Shown here: piece by piece, positions 1 through 7,450 of the stretch
Position numbering within the stretch: the first letter of the stretch is position 1
How the letters are laid out: each line of letters opens with the position of its first letter
IMG/VR virus record: IMGVR_UViG_3300042352_001251
Coordinates: 1 to 25,559 of that record
DNA: 25,559 bases
Strand: one strand, 5' to 3'
Source: a virus
The notes under the pieces: generated by a model
Databases searched by the model: none
What the model saw: only the letters and a program-made list of their open reading frames with translations
Told to the model about the DNA's origin: nothing
Translations under genes and position numbers: made by a program

Positions 1-170
1 AAGTTTTCTTTGAAGTCTGCATTTTTAGCGCCAGTACTTAAATCCTTTAATCTTTTATACTCACCTGAGAGAATTTCTTCATTTATTTCTTTTTTGTTAT
101 CAGTAAAGATTTCGTCTTTTTTCTCAAACATCTTTACTAAATCTCTCATTCTATTTTTTTCTTCGCTCAT
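1..170 (-). CDS. Partial hypothetical protein (N-terminal 56 residues)
   Basis: An open frame starts with ATG at 170-168 on the minus strand and runs off the left edge without a stop. The visible part begins MSEEKNRMRDLVKMFEKKDE and is highly charged, rich in Lys and Glu, and probably helical or coiled-coil. It starts 11 nt after the stop of the next gene upstream on the same strand, so it is probably the last visible member of that operon. No family is recognised. The plus-strand open frame over the same bases lacks a plausible leader and is treated as a shadow. Confidence 0.65.
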   Translation of the reverse strand, partial: MSEEKNRMRDLVKMFEKKDEIFTDNKKEINEEILSGEYKRLKDLSTGAKNADFKEN

Positions 171-181
171 ATCTTATAATA

Positions 182-664
182 TTACCATGTGATTATCCCA
201 ATCCCTAAATCTCCGCTGTAGAACCTGATTGACTTTGGAATGCTTGATTGATACACTCTTTCTAAGTCCCATCTTATTTTATCGCCAACCATTCTACCAG
301 TGGCATTGCTAGGCAAGTCTGTACTAGACATAATATCCCCATTATCATCAACTATTTCGTTCACATTTTCCATAGATGAATCTGCTTCACTTGATGATGC
401 TATAAATTGTTGTAGATATTTTTTAAATAAACTTTCAGGTTTTTGACTTTTTTCTTTGTTTTTAGAATACCATTTTACAAAATCATCATAGTTAGCGGCA
501 ACACTCATAGGCTTACCGTAAGTTGTTGTAAAATCTATTCTTATGTAATTATCATCTTTAGACAAAGAAACATCACTAACGTCTTTTACTGAACTCTCGT
601 CCAAATAAAAAAAGTCTTTTGTGTTTTCATTTAAGAAACTCAAATATAAATCTTTGATTCTCAT
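182..664 (-). CDS. Hypothetical protein, 160 aa, GDKIRW motif
   Basis: An acidic, mostly soluble protein of 160 residues with no recognised family. Its N-terminus (MRIKDLYLSFLNEN) is a short amphipathic segment. The middle is a low-complexity Ser/Glu/Asp linker, and the C-terminus carries MVGDKIRWDL followed by alternating hydrophobic residues that look like a small beta barrel. A near-identical motif, KGDKIRWEI, occurs in the C-terminal part of the 145-residue protein at 16073-16510. The ATG is 13-15 nt downstream of a TATTTATA box at 677-687, so it may have its own late-type start as well as belonging to the leftward operon. Structural or virion-associated function is possible but unproven. 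Confidence 0.75.
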   Translation of the reverse strand: MRIKDLYLSFLNENTKDFFYLDESSVKDVSDVSLSKDDNYIRIDFTTTYGKPMSVAANYDDFVKWYSKNKEKSQKPESLFKKYLQQFIASSSEADSSMENVNEIVDDNGDIMSSTDLPSNATGRMVGDKIRWDLERVYQSSIPKSIRFYSGDLGIGIITW

Positions 665-676
665 TAGTCGGATTTC

Positions 677-687
677 TCTATAAATAG
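677..687 (-). promoter_or_regulatory. Candidate late-type promoter box
   Basis: The minus strand reads CTATTTATAGA, ending about 15 nt before the ATG at 664. The same 11-mer occurs before the endolysin gene at 8371-8381, and close variants precede several other apparent virion genes. It lies in the 35-nt gap between two minus-strand genes. Confidence 0.45.
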
Positions 688-699
688 GATAAAAAAACT

Positions 700-1050
700 T
701 TAAATCTTACTTATTAGCCTATCTATAATGCCTGGTTTTATGGTGAATAATTTTGGCGTTCCATCAAAATCTGATTCGACTCTAGATGTTTGATTCGGGA
801 AATTAATACAAGCAGATTCTTTTGAGATGGCTCTTATTAAATACTCATATCTTTCTAGAGGGCTAAACCATAATTTTACATCTTCTTCAAATGTAGTAAT
901 TACCTTTCTAGCATTAATTTTATTTTTTTCTTTAAAAAATTCTATACTAATCAAATTTTTACCTTCGGCCATATAAAAAATTGCCAAGTTTTTCTTGTGA
1001 AACTTGGCAACTATTTTTAAATCATTATTTTTATCGTATATAAAAATCAT
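700..1050 (-). CDS. Hypothetical protein, 116 aa
   Basis: A 116-residue basic protein without recognised motifs. The first two thirds alternate hydrophobic and charged residues, as in a beta-rich fold, and the C-terminus is helical. Its ATG overlaps the stop of the PcfJ-like gene by 4 nt (ATGA), so the two are probably translationally coupled. The gap to the next gene downstream is 35 nt. No membrane segment or signal peptide is visible. Function cannot be assigned from sequence. Confidence 0.75.
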   Translation of the reverse strand: MIFIYDKNNDLKIVAKFHKKNLAIFYMAEGKNLISIEFFKEKNKINARKVITTFEEDVKLWFSPLERYEYLIRAISKESACINFPNQTSRVESDFDGTPKLFTIKPGIIDRLISKI

Positions 1051-3050
1051 TCTTCCGAATCTATTCTTAAATCCTTAATAGGTTGGAAAGACACATCTTT
1101 TACTTCCAACCATTCCATAACCAATTTTTTAAATCGATCACTACCTAACTTATTTGCAAAACCTTTTATTTGGTCAAAAACAAGACCTTTGTATTTGTCA
1201 TGCTTGAATCCTATGGTATATCTAATAAGTTCATCCTCTTGTCTATTTTCGTCTCTATCAAAAACTTGACCCATAAGATATTGTCCTGATGCAACATTTT
1301 TTGCATATGCAGCACCACTATGTCTTAATTCCACTCCTTCTTTTATAATCATAGCAGGAGTCGATAAAAGATTTATTTCTAAAGGTCCATCATAATTACT
1401 ACGATCTTCCAAGAAGGCAAATTGTGAAACAAACTTTTCAATAGCGCCATTTTTCTCTTCTGATTTTATTGTCTTGAAATACTTGACCAAATTATCATGA
1501 TACTCATTTAATTCTTTCCAAGTTTTTATTTTATCAAAATGTCTTCTTCTGTCAAACTTTAATACAGTCATCATCATAAGTGAATCATCATATGGAATAA
1601 AGTCGAAATCTTTTAACAGCTCAAATTTTGATTCTGATGAATTATTTCCAATTACAGATGGCATATTGCTTTTGTAAGAAACAAAGTCAAGCATGATATC
1701 TAATACTCTTTGGAACTCCTTAAAATCAGTCACTTTATCTCTAAAATACAACAAATCTATTGCATAGGAAAGGAATTCTAAATCATATCTTTGAAGAAGA
1801 AGAATAAGCTCTTGTTTGTTGATTAATTTAAAATATTTTATGATATATTTATAATCACTAAATCTAGTTATGTTTTTAAAGATAAATTTAGAAACACTAC
1901 CATCTTCAATTGCTTCTAATACACCAAAACCAAATCCAGTATCTTTAACTCTACCTGTTTTGTAATTTCTATTGTTTGTAAAGTTGATGTTGAGGGTTTT
2001 TTCTTCAGATGACTCTTTTACGACAGCTTTAGTTATATCATCACCCTGCTTATCCTTTATTGTCTCTCCTTTCTCGTTAACGACATTTTCAAACTCTATC
2101 AACTGTTTAGATTTGAAGGTGAATTCTTGTTTGTCTTTATCTTCAGCAGAAATATCTTTACCTAACTCATTAACATAATTTTGAGCCAAGAAATTAAAAA
2201 TCTTTATTGGAGAAGTTACCTTATTTTCTAAAAGAACCTCTGGCTTTGGAAACTTACATTCAATCATCATATCATACAAGAACAATGGACCTTTAGTCAT
2301 TGCTATGGTAGATAAGTTTGAATATTTAATAATTCCCAAAAATATAATAACAACTTTCTTGATTATATCCAATCCAATTTCACCATTACGATTCTTAATT
2401 GAATCTATCATCTCGGTCATTATATCTATATTGCTACGATCAAGAACAAGGTTTGTTAGCGAATGGATGAATGTGTGTAAATCAAAAGCGTTGTATACAA
2501 TTTGAGTTTCAGTTATGAACATTTTATTTACAACGCTTACGATTTCATCTAAATCAAATTCATATTCAACATTATCATAATCAGAATAAAATAGTTGTTT
2601 AGTTTTCTTGTCAATTCTTATGTATTTAAAATTTTCAACAAAATCAAAATCAGAACTATAATCAAATTTAATTTTAGAATAATAAATTTTTGATTCAGAT
2701 TCATTTTCTTCGAACTTAAATCCTGAAACAAAATATATACCTTTGGTAATAAGTTTTCTTCTGTTTTCTTCTTTTAGGAAACTCTTTTTGCAGGAAGGAC
2801 AATCAACCTTCTCGTGCATAGACATATTTATATTTTTGTAAAGATCTCCAAACTCCTCCATTAAATTGCTATCGCCATGTAACATTTGAGAAACCTCACT
2901 ATTTACCTCAGCCAATTCCTTTTTTAATTCAACACTTGTATTTTCTATATTGAATCTATGTCCGCACGAACAAAGATAAATATCGCCAATTTCTGTGTTA
3001 TTTTCTACAAAAGATAAATCCTGCAATACTTGACTTTTATTTAGAATCAT
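1047..3050 (-). CDS. PcfJ-like protein with N-terminal zinc ribbon
   Basis: A 667-residue soluble protein. The N-terminus has two Cys pairs, C27-S-C29-G and C84-P-S-C87, consistent with a zinc ribbon split by a ~55-residue acidic helical insertion. The C-terminal ~100 residues resemble the PcfJ family: E571-G-x3-R-H577 and a following A-Y582, then a Tyr-Thr strand and Q627-I-K-G-F-A-N633, matching the family pattern EG..L.HC...Y ... Q..G..N, but with Ser578 where Cys is usual. PcfJ was named on the enterococcal plasmid pCF10; homologues occur in phages and their biochemical role is unsettled. It heads a leftward operon (4-nt overlap with the next gene). A weak TATATTTTT box lies upstream. The PcfJ assignment is from recalled motifs, so it is moderate rather than firm. 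Confidence 0.6.
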   Translation of the reverse strand: MILNKSQVLQDLSFVENNTEIGDIYLCSCGHRFNIENTSVELKKELAEVNSEVSQMLHGDSNLMEEFGDLYKNINMSMHEKVDCPSCKKSFLKEENRRKLITKGIYFVSGFKFEENESESKIYYSKIKFDYSSDFDFVENFKYIRIDKKTKQLFYSDYDNVEYEFDLDEIVSVVNKMFITETQIVYNAFDLHTFIHSLTNLVLDRSNIDIMTEMIDSIKNRNGEIGLDIIKKVVIIFLGIIKYSNLSTIAMTKGPLFLYDMMIECKFPKPEVLLENKVTSPIKIFNFLAQNYVNELGKDISAEDKDKQEFTFKSKQLIEFENVVNEKGETIKDKQGDDITKAVVKESSEEKTLNINFTNNRNYKTGRVKDTGFGFGVLEAIEDGSVSKFIFKNITRFSDYKYIIKYFKLINKQELILLLQRYDLEFLSYAIDLLYFRDKVTDFKEFQRVLDIMLDFVSYKSNMPSVIGNNSSESKFELLKDFDFIPYDDSLMMMTVLKFDRRRHFDKIKTWKELNEYHDNLVKYFKTIKSEEKNGAIEKFVSQFAFLEDRSNYDGPLEINLLSTPAMIIKEGVELRHSGAAYAKNVASGQYLMGQVFDRDENRQEDELIRYTIGFKHDKYKGLVFDQIKGFANKLGSDRFKKLVMEWLEVKDVSFQPIKDLRIDSEE

Positions 3051-3086
3051 ATTTTATTTTTAGAAAAATATAACCAATAGAAACAA

Positions 3087-3115
3087 AAAAACCAAGGCTT
3101 TTGACCTTGGTTTTT
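3087..3115 (-). terminator. Intrinsic terminator, probably bidirectional
   Basis: A hairpin with stem AAAAACCAAGG / CCTTGGTTTTT and a 7-nt loop. It is flanked by A-runs on the left and T-runs on the right. On the minus strand it lies just after the stop of the gene at 3141-3821 and is followed by a T-tract, so it should end that transcript before the PcfJ-like gene. Confidence 0.8.
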
Positions 3116-3140
3116 AAAATAAAATTTATAAACCTATTTA

Positions 3141-3821
3141 TTAATCTTCTTTTAAAAGAGTTTCGCTTAATTTCTTAGCTTCTTCGTTGATAAAATTAAT
3201 CAACTCAGCTTTATTCTTAAAAGACTCTGGTAATTGAATTCCTTGAGCAATTCTTTCTGCTGTTTCTTTTTCATTTTGAGCTTTCTCAGAGAATTTTGCT
3301 GCATGTTGACCTGTAGAAGCTCCTTTGTGCAATTCCGCACCTGGCTCAACATAAGTCTTAGCGCCACCTTCATCAGCTTTGTCTTGAGAATTCATCTCAA
3401 CTTTTTCTTTTCTTTCTTCAAAAGGAGTAGAAGATGCTGTAGAAGGATTTTTATCTTTAGATTCAAAGTCTGAATTTTTCATTCCCTCAACTGAAGGACC
3501 TTTTTTTGTTGAACTTGTAGCATCGACTTTAACAGCTGCAGCTATTTGCTCATCATGACCTTGGTCTCCATCCATTTCATTCATGTCAACTTCTAACGGC
3601 TCTTCTGTATCCTCAATATTTTCAGCAGCATCAGGAGCAGCACTTTTCTTTTCGAAACCACCTTTTTCTTTTGCCATAACTAAGGCGTCACCTGTAGAAT
3701 TTCCAGGATTTGTCATTTTATTCATATCAACACTTAAAGGATCACCTAAGCTCATAATTTTTTCAGCTTCAGCGATAATCATCTTTTTAAGTTCTGAAAG
3801 GTTTAGTTTTTCTGTGGCCAT
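3141..3821 (-). CDS. Hydrophilic low-complexity protein with capsid-targeting-like N-terminus
   Basis: A 226-residue acidic protein rich in Ala, Glu, Lys and Ser, probably extended or disordered with helical ends. The N-terminus, MATEKLNLSELKKMIIAEAE, is an amphipathic helix with [L/I]-x-E sites L8-S-E10 and I16-A-E18|A19, the pattern cut by T4-type prohead proteases. A short internal repeat, PLxVDMNxM, occurs at residues 28-36 and 75-83. The C-terminus (residues ~190-226) is again helical. The gene stands alone: a divergent promoter region lies upstream and a terminator downstream. A scaffold, prohead-core or injected internal protein is a reasonable inference; no enzyme motif is present. 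Confidence 0.7.
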   Translation of the reverse strand: MATEKLNLSELKKMIIAEAEKIMSLGDPLSVDMNKMTNPGNSTGDALVMAKEKGGFEKKSAAPDAAENIEDTEEPLEVDMNEMDGDQGHDEQIAAAVKVDATSSTKKGPSVEGMKNSDFESKDKNPSTASSTPFEERKEKVEMNSQDKADEGGAKTYVEPGAELHKGASTGQHAAKFSEKAQNEKETAERIAQGIQLPESFKNKAELINFINEEAKKLSETLLKED

Positions 3822-3836
3822 AATAAAAAGTTTTTA

Positions 3837-3848
3837 TTAATAAATATA
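3837..3848 (-). promoter_or_regulatory. Candidate late-type promoter box
   Basis: The minus strand reads TATATTTATTAA, about 18 nt before the ATG at 3821. It matches the TATTTAT core seen before other apparent virion genes and faces away from the IF-3 promoter in the same gap. Confidence 0.4.
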
Positions 3849-3873
3849 TTAAAAAAGTAAAAGTTTGATATTT

Positions 3874-3903
3874 TTGTAACTTCTTCGTAAATTTAGCGTA
3901 TAA
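3874..3903 (+). promoter_or_regulatory. Candidate early-type promoter (TTGTAAC-N15-GCGTATAA)
   Basis: TTGTAAC at 3874-3880 and GCGTATAA at 3896-3903, with first bases 22 nt apart. The same two boxes with the same offset occur before the plus-strand genes at 8524, 9626 and 10963. The A-rich leader to the IF-3 ATG is about 30 nt and has no clear Shine-Dalgarno sequence. Confidence 0.6.
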
Positions 3904-3933
3904 AACAAAAAATTAAAGCAACAAATACAATTA

Positions 3934-4461
3934 ATGAAAAATTATAATAACAAAAAAACTGAAGAACACAAGATAAACACCAACATTAAAGAATTTGAGG
4001 TGAGGTTGGTTGATTTACCTGAACAGTATGAAAATGGAGTGTACAAAACAGATGTTGCCTTAAGAATAGCAGAGGAAATAGGTTCTGATTTGATTCTTAT
4101 TTCAGACAAAGCCAAACCTGTAATATGTAAGATTATGGATTATTCCAAATTTAAGTATGAAAAAAAGAAAAAAGAAAAAGATTTAAAAAAGAAGACTTCC
4201 GTTTTAAAAGAATTGAAGTTTAGTCCTGATATTGCAGAAAACGACTTAGCGATAAAATCAAAAAAGGCAATAGAATTTTTGAATGATGGGAATAAAGTTA
4301 GAGTAACTGTTCAATTCAAGGGAAGGGGAATTGTTTTTAAAGATAGAGGTACAATTGTTTTGCTTAAACTAGCAGAGCTCGCACAAGAAGCTGGTGTTCC
4401 AGATTCTATGCCTGAATTAAACGGAAAAAGAATGTCTTTCACATTAAAACCTAAAAAATAA
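3934..4461 (+). CDS. infC: Phage-encoded translation initiation factor IF-3
   Basis: IF-3 binds the 30S subunit, keeps 50S off, and checks initiator tRNA and start-codon choice. This 175-residue protein has both domains at near-normal length. The N-domain (about 10-75) holds the alternating ALRIAEE, DLILISDKAKP, VICKIMDYSKFKYE signature and leads into a Lys-rich linker (about 75-88). The C-domain (about 92-175) holds KELKFSPDI, FKGRGIVFKDRG and the C-terminal GKRMSF...PKK. The FKGR-x-I-x-FK stretch and the VYKTDVALRIAEE region recall Bacteroidota IF-3 more than the enterobacterial form, which suggests capture from such a host. It is the first gene of a two-gene operon under a phage-type promoter. 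A bacterial origin of the whole contig is unlikely given the neighbours. IF-3 genes have been reported in some huge phages. Confidence 0.9.
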   Translation: MKNYNNKKTEEHKINTNIKEFEVRLVDLPEQYENGVYKTDVALRIAEEIGSDLILISDKAKPVICKIMDYSKFKYEKKKKEKDLKKKTSVLKELKFSPDIAENDLAIKSKKAIEFLNDGNKVRVTVQFKGRGIVFKDRGTIVLLKLAELAQEAGVPDSMPELNGKRMSFTLKPKK

Positions 4462-4463
4462 AT

Positions 4464-4967
4464 ATGAGTTTTGAATTACAACCAAGAATATCGCCGTCTG
4501 AAAAAGATTTTTTCCTAAAGTTAGGTTCAGACTGGGTTCAAGAGAAAAACAATATCTTTAAAGATGTGTTGGAACAAAATGATTGTACATGTCAAGGTTG
4601 TGGATATAAAGTTCATAGTGAAGAGCTTGTGACAAAAATTTTACAACTACATTTAGTAGAAGAGAATATAGATGATTTAAAACAATCTGTATTTGTTTCT
4701 TTATGCAAGGCTTGTCATACAACTCAACACATAGACAAGGCAATCGAGAAAGGGTGGGTAAATGTAGTAAATTCAAGTTTCTCCCAAAAGAGTCTTGTTG
4801 AAATGTGTAGAATAAGTACAATTGGACAACACATCAGAACTGATGAGGTTAGGGTTTTAAAAACCACTCCAGAAGAATATTTGGATAATCTAAAAAACGA
4901 AACCCTGCCATTACATAGCAGGGTTAAGGTAATATTCACAAACAAATTTGATTGGGGTGATTTATAA
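4464..4967 (+). CDS. HNH-like zinc-binding protein downstream of IF-3
   Basis: A 167-residue protein with a treble-clef-like arrangement: C43-x2-C46-G, H63 in LQLHLVEEN68, and C81-x2-C84-H85 with H89. Order and spacing resemble HNH endonucleases (CxxC ... H ... N ... CxxCH). The usual His-His or Asp-His pair is Leu-His here, so catalytic ability is uncertain; it could be a DNA- or RNA-binding zinc finger. It begins 2 nt after the IF-3 stop, so the two are cotranscribed. Its stop directly abuts the stop of the convergent minus-strand gene, and an opposite-strand terminator lies inside its last codons. The two minus-strand frames over it are shadows. Confidence 0.7.
   Translation: MSFELQPRISPSEKDFFLKLGSDWVQEKNNIFKDVLEQNDCTCQGCGYKVHSEELVTKILQLHLVEENIDDLKQSVFVSLCKACHTTQHIDKAIEKGWVNVVNSSFSQKSLVEMCRISTIGQHIRTDEVRVLKTTPEEYLDNLKNETLPLHSRVKVIFTNKFDWGDL
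4892..4925 (-). terminator. Minus-strand terminator inside the HNH-like gene
   Basis: A perfect 8-bp stem, AACCCTGC (4901-4908) with GCAGGGTT (4918-4925), and a 9-nt loop. On the minus strand it is followed by TCGTTTTTT (4900-4892), giving a standard intrinsic terminator 43 nt past the stop of the gene at 4968-5849. It lies wholly within the coding sequence of the opposing gene. Confidence 0.75.
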
Positions 4968-5849
4968 TTATCTTTTTATTTGTACTGGCGTTAGTTTATA
5001 TAATTTTCCATCAGCTGTTTTAACAATAGACTTTTCTTTATTGTAAACCTCATAGAATGTTTTATTCTTTTGAGTTTCAGTAAAATCAGTAAGAACTTTT
5101 TTAATTGTTTGCTCCGCCATAGTTTTAGCGATGCTCTCCATCATCATTTTCATTGCAGGTGTAATTCCCGTATTTGGATTTTGCTGTGCAACATATGAAC
5201 CTTGAGGTGTGTAATCAACTGCATAATCAGATGGATTTCCTGCTGGATTTTGTTGTGCAAATTGTAAGAAAGAATTACCTTGGGCTTTTGCTTGAGCTCT
5301 CTGAATTGCATGTTCTGGATTAAAGCTCGGCATTGAATTTAATGTACTTCCCAAATCTATTTGTGTGTTTTGAGAATTTTGTGGAATTAATGGTTGACCA
5401 GAGTCAAAAGCATTTCCTCCATAAGGATTCATAGAAACTCTAGACCCCTCACCACTAAACATAGCGTCAATCATTGAAAGTTCTGAGTTGTCAACACCTC
5501 TATTTGGAGCACTAAAATTATCTATCTGAACTTTGTATTCAGAATTAACTTGTTGACCTGGCACACTTGGATTTTTCCTATTAGCTTTTACCTCTGGGAT
5601 AGGGTCAAAACCTGCCAATCCTGGCGTAGATGATCCACTTGATTTTGATGCGGCTGAAACATATTTGTTTAATTCAGATTTTGCAGCTCCACTTTTTATT
5701 TGCTGTATTTTTTGAAGAACATTTAAATTTTTAGCCCCACCAGCAACAGTAGTTTCTGTAACCATTTGTCCTGCATTTTTAATACCCATCTTTTCAAACA
5801 TCTGCCTTCTTTGTTCTTTTAAGGCATCAATTGAGTTATTACCTTCCAT
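4968..5849 (-). CDS. Gln/Asn/Ser-rich protein, 293 aa
   Basis: An unrecognised 293-residue protein. The N-terminal ~65 residues are helical and charged (LKEQRRQMFEKMG). Residues ~65-210 are low in complexity, rich in Ser, Pro, Gln, Asn and Gly, with Q-Q-N-P motifs. The C-terminal ~80 residues are ordered, ending in a helix and a strand pair (KTADGKLYKLTPVQIKR). The composition suits a virion-associated or scaffold protein; no catalytic motif is seen. It lies 12 nt after the gene at 5862-6317 and is the last gene of a leftward operon ended by the terminator at 4892-4925. Confidence 0.75.
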   Translation of the reverse strand: MEGNNSIDALKEQRRQMFEKMGIKNAGQMVTETTVAGGAKNLNVLQKIQQIKSGAAKSELNKYVSAASKSSGSSTPGLAGFDPIPEVKANRKNPSVPGQQVNSEYKVQIDNFSAPNRGVDNSELSMIDAMFSGEGSRVSMNPYGGNAFDSGQPLIPQNSQNTQIDLGSTLNSMPSFNPEHAIQRAQAKAQGNSFLQFAQQNPAGNPSDYAVDYTPQGSYVAQQNPNTGITPAMKMMMESIAKTMAEQTIKKVLTDFTETQKNKTFYEVYNKEKSIVKTADGKLYKLTPVQIKR

Positions 5850-5861
5850 AAATTGTTTTTT

Positions 5862-6317
5862 TTAAAATTCGCTATTTTCATATACAACCACCCCTTCTTC
5901 TTCATCTTCTGGAAGAGTTTTCTTGCATTTTAATAAATCTTCTTTAGTCATAATTTTCACATTTGAAATCATAAAATCATGAAAGAATGTAAATTTTTCC
6001 TGCACACTTTCTTCTGTAGAAATATTTTTTTTATCTTTAGAAATAACATTTCCGCCTAAAATATCTTTAAAAATTTGAAACTCTTTTTCTAACATGTCCG
6101 CTTTTACAGTTAAAGAGTTATTTTCTCTGTAGAATTTTCTGAATTTAATTTCTTCCCCAATCTTTTCAAAAACCATAGTTTTTAAATCAATATAACTTTC
6201 CTGCTCTACTTCAGCGTAAGTAACGCAATCTCCATAAAATTCCTCAAAATGGTTCATTGAATAAGCGTATCTTATATCAATTAATACAGGAATGGTATTC
6301 TTTCTATTTTTTGCCAT
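5862..6317 (-). CDS. Hypothetical protein, 151 aa
   Basis: A soluble, acidic 151-residue protein with no recognised family. The N-terminal part (TIPVLIDIRYAYSMNHFEEF) predicts a strand followed by a helix; the middle is helical and charged; the C-terminus is very acidic (LPEDEEEGVVVYE). Its start overlaps the end of the 97-residue gene upstream by 14 nt, so the pair are translationally linked. Placement among apparent structural genes is the only clue to role. Confidence 0.75.
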   Translation of the reverse strand: MAKNRKNTIPVLIDIRYAYSMNHFEEFYGDCVTYAEVEQESYIDLKTMVFEKIGEEIKFRKFYRENNSLTVKADMLEKEFQIFKDILGGNVISKDKKNISTEESVQEKFTFFHDFMISNVKIMTKEDLLKCKKTLPEDEEEGVVVYENSEF

Positions 6318-6597
6318 AATTATATATTATAGTTTCATTATTTTCTTCATCCCACCAAGCATAAAACTCTTCACTTCTTTTTTTGGATAGAAAAAATAAT
6401 GAATCAATGCTTTTTACGAATTTCGTATTTTTAATTCTTTTACTTAATTTATCTTTTTCTCCTTTTATGTAATTATCCTTTGTTTTTATGCTTGATAATT
6501 CTTTTTTTAATGCTATAAATTCACCTTTTAAAGAAGTGACAATATCATTCTTGTGTTTACTTTGATTATTTATTATTTGTTGAACTGTGTGATTCAT
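6304..6597 (-). CDS. Hypothetical coiled-coil protein, 97 aa
   Basis: A 97-residue basic protein, mostly helical. Residues ~15-55 have heptad-like spacing (LKGEFIALKKELSSIK) that suggests a coiled coil. The C-terminal third (EFYAWWDEENNETIIYNYG) is aromatic and probably a beta hairpin. It overlaps the next gene by 14 nt. The 42-nt gap upstream contains an ATATATT-like stretch but no convincing terminator. No function can be given. Confidence 0.7.
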   Translation of the reverse strand: MNHTVQQIINNQSKHKNDIVTSLKGEFIALKKELSSIKTKDNYIKGEKDKLSKRIKNTKFVKSIDSLFFLSKKRSEEFYAWWDEENNETIIYNYGKK

Positions 6598-6639
6598 ACG
6601 TGAAATATATTAAACACAACCGATAAAATAAATGAAAAA

Positions 6640-7230
6640 TTAAATCGCTTGATCTTCAGTTTTAGGATAGTTCAATTTATCTCTCCATGTTTTTTGCCAA
6701 ACAATAAAATGATTATATAAATTTTCAGAAATCATTTTTGTATCATTATCTAACTTTAGATTTTGAGCATTTAAAGTAACACCATTCATAATTGAATAAA
6801 ACCATGTAATTTTCCCATCACTTCCGAGGTTAATTATACCAGAAGCAATAGCATCAATCCCATCAGATTTTTTTGTAGCCAATAATGAGTATCCATTTTT
6901 TTGCTTGTTAAAAACAATTGTTGCATTTGGAAGTGCACTTAAAAATTCTTTAAAACTATCTTCAAATTCTCTTATTTCTGTTTTTGTTATTTTAACGTCG
7001 TTCATGTTATTTTCTTTGATTGTGAAAGTTTTAGAAGAACCTACATCTTGTTTAGGTTCGCTACCTCCAAAGAAAAGAACTTTATCAAAATCATCTTCAG
7101 TTATTTCTTCTGATTTTAAATATGATTCAGAAGATTCAATTTTCTCTTGAGACTTAGATTTTTTGGCTTTATCAACTAAAGCATTTCTAATTTCCGAACT
7201 AATCAATTCAGATAACTCCTGTTTATTCAT
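6640..7230 (-). CDS. Hypothetical protein, 196 aa, possible virion component
   Basis: A 196-residue soluble protein of unknown family. Residues 1-20 (MNKQELSELISSEIRNALVD) form an amphipathic helix with an L-S-E site, loosely like the capsid-targeting leaders elsewhere in the window. Residues ~20-85 are a charged, probably flexible linker. Residues ~85-190 form a mixed alpha/beta domain (ATIVFNKQKNGYSLLATKK, GKITWFYSIMNGV). It starts 3 nt after the upstream gene's stop and has a candidate late box at 7246-7256 inside that gene's 3' end. Confidence 0.75.
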   Translation of the reverse strand: MNKQELSELISSEIRNALVDKAKKSKSQEKIESSESYLKSEEITEDDFDKVLFFGGSEPKQDVGSSKTFTIKENNMNDVKITKTEIREFEDSFKEFLSALPNATIVFNKQKNGYSLLATKKSDGIDAIASGIINLGSDGKITWFYSIMNGVTLNAQNLKLDNDTKMISENLYNHFIVWQKTWRDKLNYPKTEDQAI

Positions 7231-7233
7231 TTT

Positions 7234-7449
7234 TTATAATTTATTAATATAAATACTTGATTTCTCCCACATCCACTTATAGTGATTGATAAACATTGTT
7301 CTAACCAACTTTCTAACCCCTTCTTCGTCCATAGACTTCTTTTTTAAAGCAGTCAGCTCATCTTTCATTGAGTCGAACTTTTTATTTACCTTGTCTAATT
7401 CAACTCTTAGAACATCTTTTGCAATTCTTCTTATATCCGCTTCGCTCAT
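7234..7449 (-). CDS. Small coiled-coil protein, 71 aa
   Basis: A 71-residue charged helical protein (DIRRIAKDVLRVELDKVNKK, then DELTALKKK) with regular hydrophobic spacing typical of a coiled coil, ending in an aromatic tail (HYKWMWEKSSIYINKL). It sits between the endolysin gene (1-nt gap) and the gene at 6640 (3-nt gap), so it belongs to the same operon. Lack of a transmembrane segment argues against a holin; a spanin-like or structural role cannot be judged. Confidence 0.7.
   Translation of the reverse strand: MSEADIRRIAKDVLRVELDKVNKKFDSMKDELTALKKKSMDEEGVRKLVRTMFINHYKWMWEKSSIYINKL
7246..7256 (-). promoter_or_regulatory. Possible late-type promoter box
   Basis: The minus strand reads GTATTTATATT, about 19 nt before the ATG at 7230. 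It lies within the final codons of the upstream gene, so it may be coincidental in this AT-rich sequence. Confidence 0.25.
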
Positions 7450-7450
7450 A

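Noticed and set aside
10-192. Plus-strand open frame at the left edge
   Set aside because: Lies opposite a minus-strand open frame with operon spacing; hydrophobic Phe/Ser/Leu-rich translation is typical of the antisense of Lys/Glu-rich genes.
1972-2505. Plus-strand frames within the PcfJ-like gene
   Set aside because: Antisense shadows without promoter or leader.
4558-4945. Minus-strand frames over the HNH-like gene
   Set aside because: The plus-strand frame has zinc-binding motifs and operon spacing; these do not.
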